NCBI RefSeq assembly: GCF_001680005.1
Contig: NC_033557.1
Coordinates: 806,001-870,000 of the forward strand
Direction of reading: 5' to 3'
Length of the DNA stretch: 64,000 bases
Source: Plasmodium coatneyi
Lineage: Eukaryota; Apicomplexa; Aconoidasida; Haemosporida; Plasmodiidae
The position numbers and the translations under genes were made by a program. Positions within the stretch are counted from its first letter, which is position 1. Each line of letters starts with the position of its first letter. Positions 12,846 to 24,379 of this stretch are shown one piece after another. The notes beneath the pieces were generated by a model. It saw nothing but the letters and a program-made list of their open reading frames with translations, was not told where the DNA came from and made no database searches.

Positions 12846-13942
12846 ATGAGATGGGGGGTTTCCCCCTATAACATTATGCATTCACAGGATGTGCCTCCTA
12901 AGCATTATAGGCACGATGAAGGGGCAAAGAAAGAATGCACTACTGTAGGCAGCAAGAAAAGGAGTCCGCCTGAAGGATGTCGGAAGTCTGCACGAGACAT
13001 CTACCTCGTCGTAGCTAAATTTTTTGTTTGCGTTTCTTTAGCATGGATGCTATGCACGCCAAGCAATGTAATGAATAAAATGGCACAGGTGTATATATAG
13101 GCGGGTATTTATGTGTGCCGCTAATGTACGAATGTTATTGGGGGTCCACTTGGGTGTAATACACAGAAAGGTGAAGTACCGCTGATGGGGTGTTTCCCCA
13201 TTTAGCACCATCTCTCATACGATGCTTTTTTTTTTTTTTTTTTTTTTTTTTTTGTTAGTGCCCTGTGTGTATAACGCCGAATGAGGAACACCATTCAGGG
13301 AGCCAACCACAATTTCCATCGGAGGGACGATCATTATCTTCATTTGGAGTGGCATATGATGGGAGCAGAGATTCTCTGCGCAGTAAGATTAGCGACTCCT
13401 TGTGTGATGGAAGTGCTGATTCGTTGCTGAGTGGAAGTACCTGTTCGTTGCTGAGTGGGAGTTTCTCTTCACTGTTTAACGGAAGTACCTCTTCCTTGCT
13501 GAATGGAAGTACCTCTTCCTTGCTGAATGGAAGTTCCTCTTCCTTGCTCAATGGAAGCACCGACTCGCTGCAGCACGATGCAACCAGAGACAACCCACAC
13601 TTAACACTGTACTACAGAATAGCCAACTCAAAGAAGCTAAAGCAGCTGGTCGACTACATCTCAAGCAGGTTAATGAAAAACAGAATTTGTAGAAAAATTA
13701 TGGACAAGGTAAAAAAAGTATGGAAAAGTAAGCCGATGAAAGTAGTCAGATTTGTGGTCCCCTTTTTGCCATTGGTTACCATGATGGTGGCGTCGGTTAC
13801 CACATTATGCATGGGATTGAGTACACAAGCTATTTTCATAGCCATTTTTGCCCCCTTTGCTTACCCATTTATTTTTATATCGTTAAGAACGGATGGAAAA
13901 TACGTGGAAAAAGAAAAGGGGAAAAAATCTACCTATAAATGA
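12846..13942 (+). CDS. Ser-rich repeat protein with C-terminal two-TM hairpin
   Basis: Two exons: 12846-13067 (74 codons, donor AAT|GTAATG) and 13259-13942, preceded by a very long poly(T) tract ending GTTAG. Both junctions are phase 0, giving about 301 residues. ATG at 12846 is preferred because the frame upstream has only GTG; a second ATG ten codons in is possible. Exon 1 ends with a hydrophobic core (about 53-68). Exon 2 has RSLSS at 98-102 in the PEXEL position, then about six 8-residue units of the type GSTSSLLN, a basic helical segment, and two hydrophobic stretches near the C-terminus ending in a Lys-rich tail. The likely setting is the parasite-modified host cell, but function is unknown. 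Confidence 0.8.
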
Positions 13943-15646
13943 GAAAATTTTTGTCCGCAGAAAGCATGTTATTGCACCACTACGATGTGGAGCATAAACA
14001 TGCCCTTCGATAGAGGGATTGCTCTTCCTTCCTCCCAAACTGAGTACAAAAATTCGATGAATATATATAGACAACATTGTCTGCTGGTGGAGCCCATTCC
14101 GCTTGGTCTATTCTTTACTTTGTTTGAGTGGACGTGGTGTTAGCGACTACCACGGGAAGTTTCTTCCCAACTTGTTTCAATGGCGCATACTTCCATTGGG
14201 CACTTCCATTGGGGATAGTCACCTGCACGGAGGTCCCAAGGGGAAGAAATAAATATATAGACAATTTATTATTATTTTTTTTTCTGGGCGTAGGAATGGA
14301 TTAAAAAAATAAAAAAAAAACGCACCATGATAGGTAAGATTTGAATCCACCCATCCCCTCGGGTGCCTACCAAGCTGGTTGCACTTATCCGTGGGTAATT
14401 CTATGAAGAGAGAAAAAAAATAAAAATGTGTTTGTGAAGTGAAAAGACGTGCAAGTGGGATGACGGGGACACGTTCCTTACACTTTTCGTTTTTACTTCC
14501 ACCTCTGAGATGTTTGCTTTACGTGATAGTTATTTTTTCCCCATCGTTATGTGTCCATTAAGCCATTAGACTAAGTGAGGAAGGGAAAATGCTGTTTTTT
14601 TTTTCCAGCTTGACACAGTGAAGCGGCACACGTGCTGGCATTACAGAGAAGTTAGAGAAAGGTCATTTACATTAGGGTACACCTTTCGTCATGAAAGTTG
14701 TTTGTTGTTTGGGTGAAAATGATGGTCGCGTTGTGCGCACGCAGAAATATTGTAATTATAGACATATACGTACATAATGCGTAGGTGGAAAAGAGTAGGG
14801 CAAACAAAAAAAAGTAATAAACAAGCAAACAAACGCGTGGTGAGATTAATCAAAAAAGTATTTATAAATTTATAACGTTGTGGAAATGTTCACAGGTTTA
14901 TAGAAAAATTATTCTGATCAGGGGGGGGGGGGGGACACATGGCTGTGTAGAGTATAGCACGCGCAGGTGTTATTGGCATGCGGGGTGGGGAGCCTTCATA
15001 AAATGTTCCTCTATTTGCAACTATTTTCCATTTGCGAATATTTTCGTTTTTTATTTTCTTCTCTTTACTTCTTCCCTTATGCTACGTGTAGCTTTTTACT
15101 AAATGCTCTGTGGTCTGTTTGGCTGACTTCTTTACATCCTGTTCTTGAGTCGTCTTCTCCTAATTCTTCCAAAAATGAAAGACCTATGTCGTATAGGGTA
15201 TCGTGAGAAGTTGTACCAGTCTGGTTTATGCTCATCCATTTATTCGATTTCGTGCCTGAAGTGACACATTTCCTTTTCCTACATTCTGGGTTCTTCATCT
15301 ATGGGCAGCTTGTCTACTTGGATCAGTCCATAGGTTTGCGTATGGGTTTGTATTGGAGTCTTGGTTCTTCCAATGGATCCTCTACAGCTTCCTCCACAGC
15401 TTGCTCTTCCTTGGCAGGTTCTTCTGCAACTACTTCCTTGGCAGGTTCTTCTGCAACTACTTCCTTGGCCACTTCTTCATCTCTTTCAACAGGAGCTTCC
15501 TCCCTCCCCTTCCTTCCTTATGCATTTCATACTTCCTTCCCTTTTTTTTTTTCTTTCTTTCTTTCATTCTTTCTTTCTCTTTCTTCCTTTAAAAAAAAAG
15601 AGAGAGAAGGAACTGAGGAAGGGAAAGGAAGAAGAGAACAAGGAAC
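13943..15646. other. Intergenic region between convergent genes
   Basis: This is the convergent gap between the plus-strand Ser-rich gene and the minus-strand kir gene. It contains a G14 run at 14921-14934, A/T tracts and a CTTT-rich stretch near 15540-15590 close to the kir 3' end. The frame at 15228-15755 is the reverse shadow of the kir tail and its 3' flank. Confidence 0.6.
14921..14934. repeat. G14 homopolymer
   Basis: Fourteen consecutive G on the plus strand, flanked by attctgatca and acacatggc. Homopolymers elsewhere in the window are almost all A or T, so a long G run is out of character. Confidence 0.9.
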
Positions 15647-18099
15647 TTATCTAATATATGGAACAGAATATAATGTAGTAGAATCGTCGTTCGTTGCTGT
15701 GGAACTCATTTCCGTTGTGTATTCTGTAGAAGAACCGTCGTCGTCGTGCTCCTGAAAATCATTAAATTCTCTTCTAATGGCGGACATTCTTTTTCTTTTA
15801 CTATTATTTCCGAAGGTGTTGCTTATACCAGAAAATATGGAGGTATACTAAGAATAGAAAGAAAGGGAAGGGAACAGAGAAGAAGAGGGGGGAGGGAGGG
15901 GTGATAGAAATAATATTGTAAGGGAGTACATTTGCTAAAGGCACATTGCGTATATAATATATATATATGTGCACGTTCCACATACATAATGGTAATAATA
16001 ATTGTTGTAATTTTACTTACTTTATACAAAAAGAATAGGATGGTAGGAAGTCCTATCGTAGCAATTGTGGAAGAGACGATAGGAGCGATAGGGGTGGTGG
16101 GGATGTTGTTGTTCACAGAGGAGCCTGCCTGCTTTAATGGACTTCCTTCATTTGCCGCCAGAAGTTGTACTTTAGATTTGTCCTCCTGTAGTGGTGGTGA
16201 TGGGCAATTGGTAGATTCCTCCCCTGATACGTCATTACACTTCTTAGGTTCCTCTTCCGACACTTCATCATCCTCTGTGACTGCTACAGTTTCCTCCACA
16301 GTTTTTCCCTCTGTAGTTTCTTCTCCTTCCCCTTCCTCTGTACCAGTATCTTCATCCTCTTCTTCTTCCTCTATTCCTGGTTCGTCGTCTGGAACTTGTA
16401 CTACTTTGCATGTTAATTTCTGTAGGTCCTGCTGAGTGGGTAATCCGTCTTTTTTCCCGTTGAGTAACTTACAACAGGGGTCATTACCAGAATCAATTGC
16501 ACAATTTGTTTTTACCATTTGATATGGTTCCTTAGCTTTTTCAATATAATTAGAATAAGCCTGCGTACAATGGGATTCATTAGCCGCTAACGAGTCCCTT
16601 ATCGTGCTGTAGTCATGTATGAAATCAAATAGTTCTTTCCTCTGCTTGAAGATAGTATAATCAACAGTAGTGTCCATAATTCTACATACACCATCAGGAC
16701 CGGATGTCTCTAATTTCGCGTAAATCTCATTCATAACTCCCTGGAATTTATCGGGGTCCCCTAAAATGTTCATCAATGTGGACCCTAGCCAATAGTAGAA
16801 ATAACCACAACGTTCTTCATAGGATGGGTTCTCTGTTCTCATTTCACATACATAACACCAGGTACTGGCAACCTTACTTGCATAGATATCCTCATTCTCC
16901 CCGTTCTTTAATTTATCTTTTAAACTACTTTTTATTTTCTCCGCTTCAGATGTCTTATTCATACATTGGGGCCACTCAGTAATGAGATTCCTATACGCAT
17001 TCCTTGAAGGTAAATTCTGTAGGTCCCTCTTCTATAGGGGTAAATGGCAGGAAACGGATATGTTGCTATGTAGTTCTTCCACATTTAAACTTATTATATC
17101 ATACGTGTAAAGTGTTGCATATGTAAGGTGTTACATATGTGAAGTGTTGCATATGTAAAGTACTACATATGTGGATCATTATATATGTGGGACAATATAT
17201 ATGTAAAGTGATATATATGTGTGTACACACTACTGTGTTAGTCACTCTAAGTGGGAATAACGAACCGTTAATACTCTCGTTGATGATGTCGACATTAATG
17301 GAGGTTCCGCGTCCGGTATTGTATCACATTTCAACTCTGACTTTAGTATTTCCTCGTACTCCTTTAATTTACTTTTAAATTCTTGATAACATGTACGATC
17401 AGCAGTAGCATTATTAGGATCACACATACCTTCCACTTGTGTATATACTCTCTTAGTGTCTTGCCATTTTTGCTTTAACTTTGGACATAAGGGAGATTGC
17501 TTATAACCAGTTTGATCCTGCAGTTTATAGTAGTTATAGTAGTAATCGAATAGTACTTTTGCCTTTTCGAAAAGGGTATCGCTAATAGCGTCGTATATAT
17601 AATTGCAACTCCATTCGGAGCCAAATTTCTGCAGTGCATCATGAACACGGGAGATGGCACTGGAAAAACTGGAATTCATACGCAACTTCCCCCTTATTTT
17701 GTCCCCAATCCAATAATATAGTAAATTACAACGCTGACCATAATGCTTTTCCTCTGAGTCCATGTTTAATGCATAACAGAGCGCATTTTCAAATTTGCTG
17801 GCACAGTCCTCATATTTACTCCGTAACCAATCTAATTCTGTTTTTAATTTTGCCTCTATTTCTTGCTTCTTATCTGGTTTTCCCTGAGAGACAGTACACT
17901 CCTCCACCTTCCCGAATTCATTATATATTTCCTCTGTGGGCAACATATTTGGATCTTCGTTCTACAAATGATTATATATACTATATATACCCTATATATA
18001 TGTAGACATATATAGACGTATTTATGTATATATATCCATATTACATTACGCATAATGTACAATTATTCATATTATTCCTACTACTACCTGCGGTGCCAT
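15647..18099 (-). CDS. KIR variant antigen, apparent two-ectodomain form
   Basis: Proposed four-exon gene: exon 1 18099-18088 (MAPQ, then GTAGTA); exon 2 17961-17275 (after TTGTAG); exon 3 17031-16021 (after CCCTATAG, donor AAA|GTAAGT); exon 4 15847-15647 (after TTCTTAG). All junctions are phase 0; about 636 residues. Exons 2 and 3 each encode a Cys-rich PIR ectodomain. Both start with six residues before a Leu-Pro-(Ser/Thr) and contain a Cys-x(2)-(Phe/Leu)-Tyr-Tyr-Trp-(Leu/Ile)-Gly core. Exon 3 adds a Glu-rich spacer and a TM helix ending FFLYK. Exon 4 encodes a basic then Ser/Thr-rich cytoplasmic tail ending TLYSVPYIR. KIRs are variant proteins of infected red cells. No MAP-type first exon lies between the two domains, favouring one gene. 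The exon 2 donor (AGA|GTATTA) is weak, so two adjacent genes, one lacking a TM exon, remain possible. Confidence 0.75.
17101..17222. repeat. Atatgtgaagtgtt-type repeat in the inter-domain intron
   Basis: About six irregular units of 18-22 bp built on (t)acatatgtgaagtgttgc. They lie inside the proposed intron between the two KIR ectodomain exons. Confidence 0.75.
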
Positions 18100-19483
18100 T
18101 TTCTCCCTTTAATTATATATTCTTTCTGTATATATAGAACAAGCAAACGAACAAGCACAAACAAACAACAAACAACAAACAACAAACGAACAGACACACA
18201 CACGTACCAAACAAATGAACACACAAGGTTACAAACACTCAAAACAAACGAAGAAACGAATGCACTCCTTCCCTTCCTTCATGTGTTAAGGAGGACGAAA
18301 ATTTTATTTACTTCCCTTTATATATGTGTATATATATATAACATGTGCGTGTACAGGTAGCACATCAGTACCCCTTCCACTTTCACATTTTCACTTCCCC
18401 CCTTTCACATCCACCACATTCCCTTCCTTCACTTCCTTTTACATTCCTTCTACATTCCCTTCCTACATTCCCTTGTTACATTCCCTCTACAACAGTATGA
18501 TATGATAGTTCTGCGTACTGCTATTCTTTGAGGACATTGTAGAACATTGCAGAACATTGCATTATTTTTATTTGTACACGCATGCTTTCCTATTACATTA
18601 GGTGTGCACGCATGCGCTCCTTTATTATGTACATATATAGAAGGGAAACGGGGGCTTATGCAACTGCCTTTCTTCTTTAGAAAAAAATTTCAGCATGTGA
18701 CATTTACTCTATGTTCTATTTTGCTATTCTTAAATGGAAAGGGGGCGTTGTGGTGGTTGGTGGAAGAAAGGGTTGTTAGGGGTGGTAGGTGGGTGGGGGT
18801 CGTTAGATCATTAAAGTATTGTTAGATCACATATATATTATTGTGTGGTGCAGTGCACAATTCATGCATATATGCAGCAGAGAACACCTTCTTTTCTCCT
18901 CTTCCTTCCACCTACCACCCCTAACAACCTTCCTTCCACCCTATCACGTACCACCTTCCATACGGGGTAATGTGCACATATTATTAGTACTCATCGGAAT
19001 AAGCCTTAATTTATAGGATAAAAATTAACTACGCATGACAATAACGGGAAAGAACTGCACTAAATTGTGTACATATATATATGTAGCAGCAACCGAGTTG
19101 CTCATGCATTGCGCACCCCCCTTTTTATATAGTAGTGCTGTGCTTCCGTCACACTTTTTTCATACATGGTGTGGGGGCCGCTGCGCATACTCCTTTTTTC
19201 CGCTTATTCTTGATTAGTGGGAGTGTAATTAGGTTTCTGCCCCCCCTCCATCTACAATATACCTTACATGTCAATGTACACTTCCTTACTTTTTTTTTTT
19301 TTTTCCCTTCCTTAACCACATTATTCCCTTTTTCTTTTTTTTTTTTTTTTTTTTTTTTCTCCTTTTCTTACACCCTTCGGGTGTACACCACCACCTGGGC
19401 CTGTTAAAGTACCAGACCATATTATAGGGCATTAATCTAGAAAAGGACCCCACTGCTACACCTTAAAACTCAAAACACGGAAC
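18100..19483. other. kir upstream flank
   Basis: Upstream side of the two-domain kir gene and therefore the place for its promoter. It contains an ACAA/AAAC-rich tract (about 18139-18245), a pyrimidine tract of acattcccttcct units (about 18370-18492), a GGTTGTTAGG...GGTAGG repeat fragment (about 18755-18805) and its reverse form (about 18900-18960). No gene is supported. Confidence 0.6.
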
Positions 19484-19915
19484 CCCCAAAACCTGAACCC
19501 TGAACCCTGAACCCTGAACCCTGAACCCTGAACCCTGAACCCTGAACCCTGAACCCTGAATCCTGAACCCTGAATCCTGAACCCACAAAACCTGAACCCT
19601 GAACCCCCAAAACCTGAACCCTGAACCCCCAAAACCTGAACCCTGAACCCCCAAAACCTGAACCCTGAACCCTAAACCCTAAACCCTAAACCCTAAACCC
19701 TGAACCCTAAACCCTGAACCCTGAACCCTCAACGCTGAAACATGAATCCTGAAACCTGAACCCTAAAACCTGAACCCTAAACCCTGAACCCTGAACTCTA
19801 AAACCTGAACCCTAAACCCTGAACCCTGAACCCTGAACCCTAAGCCCTGAACCCTAAACCCTGAACCCTAAACCCTGAACCCTAAACCCTGAACCCTAAA
19901 CTTTAAACCCTAAAA
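19484..19915 (-). repeat. Interstitial telomere-like array 1
   Basis: About 430 bp of CCCTGAA and CCCTAAA heptads on the plus strand (GGGTTCA/GGGTTTA on the minus strand). The left part mixes in longer AAAACCTGAACCCTGAACCCCC units and the right part is mainly alternating CCCTGAA/CCCTAAA. This is the Plasmodium telomere heptad GGGTTYA, but it lies inside the chromosome. Interstitial copies beside kir and SICAvar genes are an established feature of P. knowlesi. The G-rich strand runs toward lower coordinates. Confidence 0.95.
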
Positions 19916-20345
19916 CTTCCTTCCTCCTTATACCCTTCCATTGCTTCCTCCTTATACCCTTCCATTGCTTCCTCCTTAAACCTCCTTCCTTCCTCCTCCT
20001 TAGACCCCCTTCCTTTCCGCCTTAGACCCTCCATTACTTCCCTTCCTTCGACCCCTCCTTCATTCCTCCTCCTTAGATGCTCCCTCCTTGGGCTGCGCCT
20101 TCACTCACTCCTTCACTTTAATTCCTTCTACCACCTTCTTTCCACCCCTAACAACCTTCCCTTCCACCTACCACCACCATAACAACCTTCCCTTCCACCT
20201 ACCACCACCATAACAACCTTCCCTTCCACCTACCACCACCATAACAACCTTCCTTCCACCTACCACCACCATAACAACCTTCCTTCGACCCTACCACGTA
20301 ACAACCTTCCTTCCACCCTACCACCTAACAACCTTCCTTCCTTAG
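19916..20345. repeat. CCTTCC / CCTAACAACCTTCC repeat block
   Basis: The first half is cttccttcctcctta-type pyrimidine repeats. The second half has about eight copies of a unit containing accataacaaccttcc and ccacctaccacc. The same unit occurs, often inverted, in kir introns and other spacers of this island. Confidence 0.85.
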
Positions 20346-20679
20346 TTATTCTGTGGGGGGGACGCGCCCCCTCAAACCAGACACGCAAAACCAACCTGCT
20401 TAGTGGGAAAGCAAACCCCCCCTCTTTTTCCGGAAGGGGAACCAACGAAAAAGGGACCCCCTCTCCTTCAACAGAGAGAGACGCACATATGATTGGATTG
20501 CACTCCCCCCCTCTCCCTTCATCCACCAAAGTGTGACCTCTCCCCTTTGAGGGAAGCTCAGTTTCCACTTTGTTGCGCATACAAAATAGGTGGATTGAAA
20601 TTCTAGTTGCAAAAGTTGAAATATGAAATTTTTAAGGAAGTTGCGCACAAAATATGGTTCCTTCTATTTTTTTCTTTAT
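20346..20679. other. GC-richer unique stretch beside telomere-like array
   Basis: This has higher GC than its surroundings, with runs such as ggggggacgcgcccc. A 106-codon ATG frame on the minus strand (20580-20260) is open but runs into the flanking repeat and has no family likeness, so I do not call it a gene. Confidence 0.4.
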
Positions 20680-20912
20680 TTGACAATTTATTAGGGCATT
20701 TTTTTTGTTCGCAATTTTCTGTGACAAATTAGGGCATTGTTCTTTTTGACTAATTTTTTGTGACAAATTTATAATTAGGGCATTTTTTGCACAATTTTTT
20801 CTCTGTGTGACAAATTTATATTAGGGTATTCTTTTTTTTTTTTTTTTTTTTTTTGCAATTTTCTCTGTGTGACAAAAATTTATATTAGGGCATTTTTTTT
20901 GAGGCTAATATT
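20680..20912. repeat. TTAGGGCATTTTTT imperfect tandem repeat
   Basis: Five diverged copies of about 40-55 bp. Each has (t)tagggcatt followed by a T run, then caattttctctgtgtgacaa and attta. The TTAGGG element recalls the telomere heptad but the unit is different and longer. Confidence 0.8.
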
Positions 20913-21099
20913 GTATTGAAGTCGAATAAAAAAGAGAAAGGGAAGGGAGGAAAAGAAGAAAAAAAGAAGGGGACAGAAGAAAAAGGTCATTTTGTTCTTT
21001 ACACTTTATAAATTTCATGGTTATTTATGCCCCCTTGGCGAAGGACATTTCCCTTCCATCCCCTTCCCCTTTCCTAGGTGTTACATCACATACGATGTG

Positions 21100-22645
21100 T
21101 TACATGTTTTGATAACCTACCATCCCGCGACCCCCCTCATTATTATTTCTTCCTTCCCTTTCTCTGGTAGACGGTCTTGTGTTGTATGCAACAGAACTTA
21201 CGGTGGAATTTTCGGTAGAATTGTCCAGTATGGAGTATGTTGTTGAATCGTCCGTTAATGTATCAATGTCACGCCCGACTGATCTTCTTCTTCTTTTTCT
21301 TCTTCCTCCTCCATTTCCAGAAGTGTGGTTACCAAACCAAAAAGACCATGGTTTATACTGAAGGGAAGGAAGGTTGTGTTAGGTGGTTGGTGGAAGGTAG
21401 GTTGTTAGCTGTTTGGTGGAAGCAAGGTTGTTATGGGTGGTAGGTGGAAGGAAGGTTGTTAGGTGTGGTAGATAGAAGGAAGGTTGTGTTAGTGGTGGTA
21501 GGGTGGAAGGAATAAATAATAAATATTATTATTTATATCATTCTAACAGTAACTATTACCTTATATAATAGAAAAGGAAGAACGGTGGTCATTGCTAAGG
21601 TACCAAAGATGGAAGAAAGAGCAGTGGTGGTGGTGGCTTTACTTACGGCTTCACTTAAGTTTGATTGTGCTTTGGAAGCTGCTGTTTTTGCTGCAGAGGA
21701 TGCTGCTTTTTTTTCCTGCGTGATTTGGTTCTGTAATTGATCCTTTGCAGAGGAACATGTCGTTTTTTCTTCCTCTACAGCTCCTTTCAAATTAGATATT
21801 TGATTGCATGTCCATTGTAGTTGTTGAACTATTTCGCAGTAAGCTTCGTACTTATCTTTAAAGTCCTTACAATATAGACTATTCTTACTGTTCCCTGCTT
21901 CGCAATCCTTTTCCACAGCCTTACATGCTGTAATAATTGTCTCTCGGTAGTTGAACCAATCATTATTACAGTTGCTCTCGTTGTTCAGAAACTTCTTTCT
22001 TTCAGTTTTATAGTTGTAATAATAGTCAAATATTACTTTCCTCTTAAGGAAGAGGTCCTTGTCAACATCGTCGTATTTAACATTACACTTTTTTCCATGA
22101 ACCTTACTTCCCAGCGTAGTGTAAATTGCTTCCAGGGCGCCCGACAAATCATCCTTCCGTGCCTTGTTCCAGTATGTATCTCCTAACCAGTAGTAAAAAA
22201 AATAACAGGGTTCGCCGTTGTGGTATACGTGCTCGTTCCGTTGACATGCAAGGCAGTAAGCGTTGGCGATATTGTCTTCCGAACCCTTAAATCCAAGGTA
22301 ATTTTTCAGTGCACCCCCCAAAGTATTCTTCAAGGATTCGGTCGAGCCACTAATAGAGGTACATTCAACCCTTGTAGCCGCACCCAATTTATCGTAAAAT
22401 TGGACCTCCGAAGGTGATCTGTGCGGCTCCGATATCTGCGAATATATAAGTGGCAGACAGGAGGAAGAGAGTGGAATATGTACAAATGTATGCACCTCCG
22501 TGTATTACCCACATTCTTTAATCCATTCATTGTGTGTGTATTATTGCATAGAAAGTAATGTATATATTATAAATACATCATTATTTATATTGAGGAAAAG
22601 GATGGTCTAAGGAGGACGAACCCATGATGGTGGTGCCTGTGCCAT
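21100..22645 (-). CDS. KIR variant antigen, single ectodomain
   Basis: Exons: candidate exon 1 22645-22622 (MAQAPPSW, donor GTTCGT); exon 2 22435-21560 (acceptor TCTGCAG? read as ...CGCAG, donor AAG|GTAATA); exon 3 21357-21100 (acceptor CTTCAG). Exons 2-3 are phase 0 and give about 385 residues with exon 1. An alternative exon 1 is MNGLKN near 22530. The ectodomain has Cys pairs typical of PIRs (for example AYCLAC and CYFFYYWLGD). Then come a Ser/Ala/Thr-rich coiled segment, a TM helix ending FLLYK, and a tail starting YKPWSFWFGN, followed by a block of nine Arg/Lys and a Ser/Thr-rich stretch, the standard KIR cytoplasmic pattern. Intron 2 is filled with GGTTGTTAGG-type repeats. Probably a variant protein of the infected red cell. 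Exon 1 is the least certain part. Confidence 0.88.
21358..21515. repeat. GGTTGTTAGGTGG-type repeat within kir intron 2
   Basis: Five or so imperfect units of ggaaggaaggttgttaggtgg lie in the intron just before the cytoplasmic-tail exon. On the sense strand of the gene they read as a pyrimidine-rich CCTAACAACCTTCC series. Confidence 0.85.
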
Positions 22646-23286
22646 TGTTTATGTACACTTTTGCTATATGGTGTGAATTTATATTTTAATCGTCCTTTAT
22701 TTATATATTCATATATTTTTTGAATAAGGGAAGTATGCAAAAATTTTTGTCCTTATTTCTGCTTGTTTATGTTTGTTCCCTATGATGATGATGATTAGAT
22801 TGTATGATTGGTAAGTGTGTGATTGTAGGGGTGGATGAATGGTAAGTGTGAAGTGTAGGGGTGGAAGTGTATGAAATTTTCACTTCTTCTTTCTTCCTTT
22901 GAAGATTAATATATATATTTTTTACTTTCCCAAGTAATGAGAACACACTATACATATGTATCAAAATCCTTATATATGTGCAACCAATATAAGGTGAAAA
23001 TGAATGTGCTAAGGAATCATATAATAAAAGAAAAGGTAGTAATAAATTCATCATATATTCCTCATCCATGTACTGTACTTTTGAACGATAGGTTAATGTG
23101 TTATAATATTGTACTCTATTATTTACACCCCCTTTTTCTAGTTATTACATGTATATATAAGGAAGGGACGTAAATTCCTTTTCATTCTGAGCAGGAGAAA
23201 ATTTGAGCTTCCACTATTATTGCACATTTTATTATAATTCAAAAGGAGGATTATTAAAAAATTGTTCACATGTATGTAGTATATCT

Positions 23287-23455
23287 CATGTGTAGTATAA
23301 CTAATATGTGTAGTATAAGTAATATGTGTAGTATAAGTAATATGTGTAGTATAACTAATATGTGTAGTATAAGTAATATGTGTAGTATAACTAATATGTG
23401 TAGTATAATTAATATGTGTAGTATAACTAATATGTGCAGTACAACTAATATGTGT
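23287..23455. repeat. 18-bp tandem repeat, about nine copies
   Basis: Unit atgtgtagtataactaat, with alternating c/g/t variants at one position (aacta, aagta or aatta). The 18-bp period keeps open frames on both strands (MCSITN-like six-residue units), but there is no signal of a gene. Confidence 0.9.
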
Positions 23456-23671
23456 GAAACGTACCTTCCTTTCCCCCCTTTTTTTAGGATGTGTGTACAT
23501 TTATTTATTCATATTTATTAGTGCATATTTATTAATATTTATTAATATTCATTGAAATAACTCAATTATATAGGGCAAATTAATTATGCATGAAACACGA
23601 AGCAAGGGAATGGAAGGAGGGGGAACTGTGCATGGAATTATATTTATATATGTGTGGGAGCAAGGGGAAAA

Positions 23672-23706
<35 letters not shown>

Positions 23707-23769
23707 ATATATATGTTATATTCACCATACTTCCTAAAGTACAAGGTAATTATTTTTTTTCCCCATACA

Positions 23770-23944
23770 CACATATGTGTAGAATTTTTCATATGTGTGT
23801 GTAGAAGCACATAACACACATTACTTTCTTTTTACACAAATATATATGTAGAATTTTTTATATATATGTGTAGAATTTTGCATATATGTGTAGAATTTTG
23901 CATATATGTGTGTGTAGAATTTGCATATATGTGTGTGTAGAACA
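23770..23944. repeat. Atatgtgtagaattttgca repeats
   Basis: About six irregular copies of atatgtgtagaattttgcat with variable TG expansion. Confidence 0.75.
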
Positions 23945-23982
23945 CAACACACATATTAATTCACTAATTTAATGTATCCATT

Positions 23983-24312
23983 CGTTCATTCTATATTCGT
24001 TCATTCTACATTCGTTCATTCCATTCATTCATTCCACATTCGTTTAATCCATTCGTTCATTATTCCTTCTTTCTATTTATCCTTTTATTCTTTTTTTTTC
24101 TCTCTTACTTTCTTTCTTCCTTTCCTTATTCTTTCTTTCCTTTCTTTTTTTTCCTTTTCTTTATTTTTACTTCTTTTTCTTTCCTTTTGCTTTTCTTTTT
24201 CCTTTTTTTTTTTTTTTTTTTTCTTTCTTTTCTTTCTTTCTTTTCTTTCTTTCTTTTCTTTCTTTCTTTCTTTCTTTTTTTTTTCTTTTTTTTCTTTTCT
24301 TTCTTTCTCCCT
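23983..24312. repeat. Pyrimidine-rich low-complexity tract
   Basis: It starts as (t)acattcgttcattc repeats and then becomes an almost pure CTTT/CTTTC tract of about 250 bp on the plus strand. Confidence 0.85.
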
Positions 24313-24379
24313 TAACTGCTAAATAGGAGGCCATATTGTTGCTTCTAGAACATAGAAAAACCCTTAGGTCACACACTCT

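Noticed and set aside
14325..14400. A possible tRNA on the minus strand (AGCTTGGTAGG and GGATTCAAATC elements followed by a T run)
   Set aside because: There is no room for an anticodon arm between the D-like and T-like parts, the T stem pairs badly and no acceptor stem forms.
19463..19654. A Gly/Phe/Arg-rich minus-strand frame over the telomere-like array
   Set aside because: It is a heptad translation with no coding evidence.
20260..20580. A 106-codon ATG frame in the GC-richer stretch
   Set aside because: It runs into the CCTTCC repeat and its second half is a repeat translation; no splice signals or known domain.
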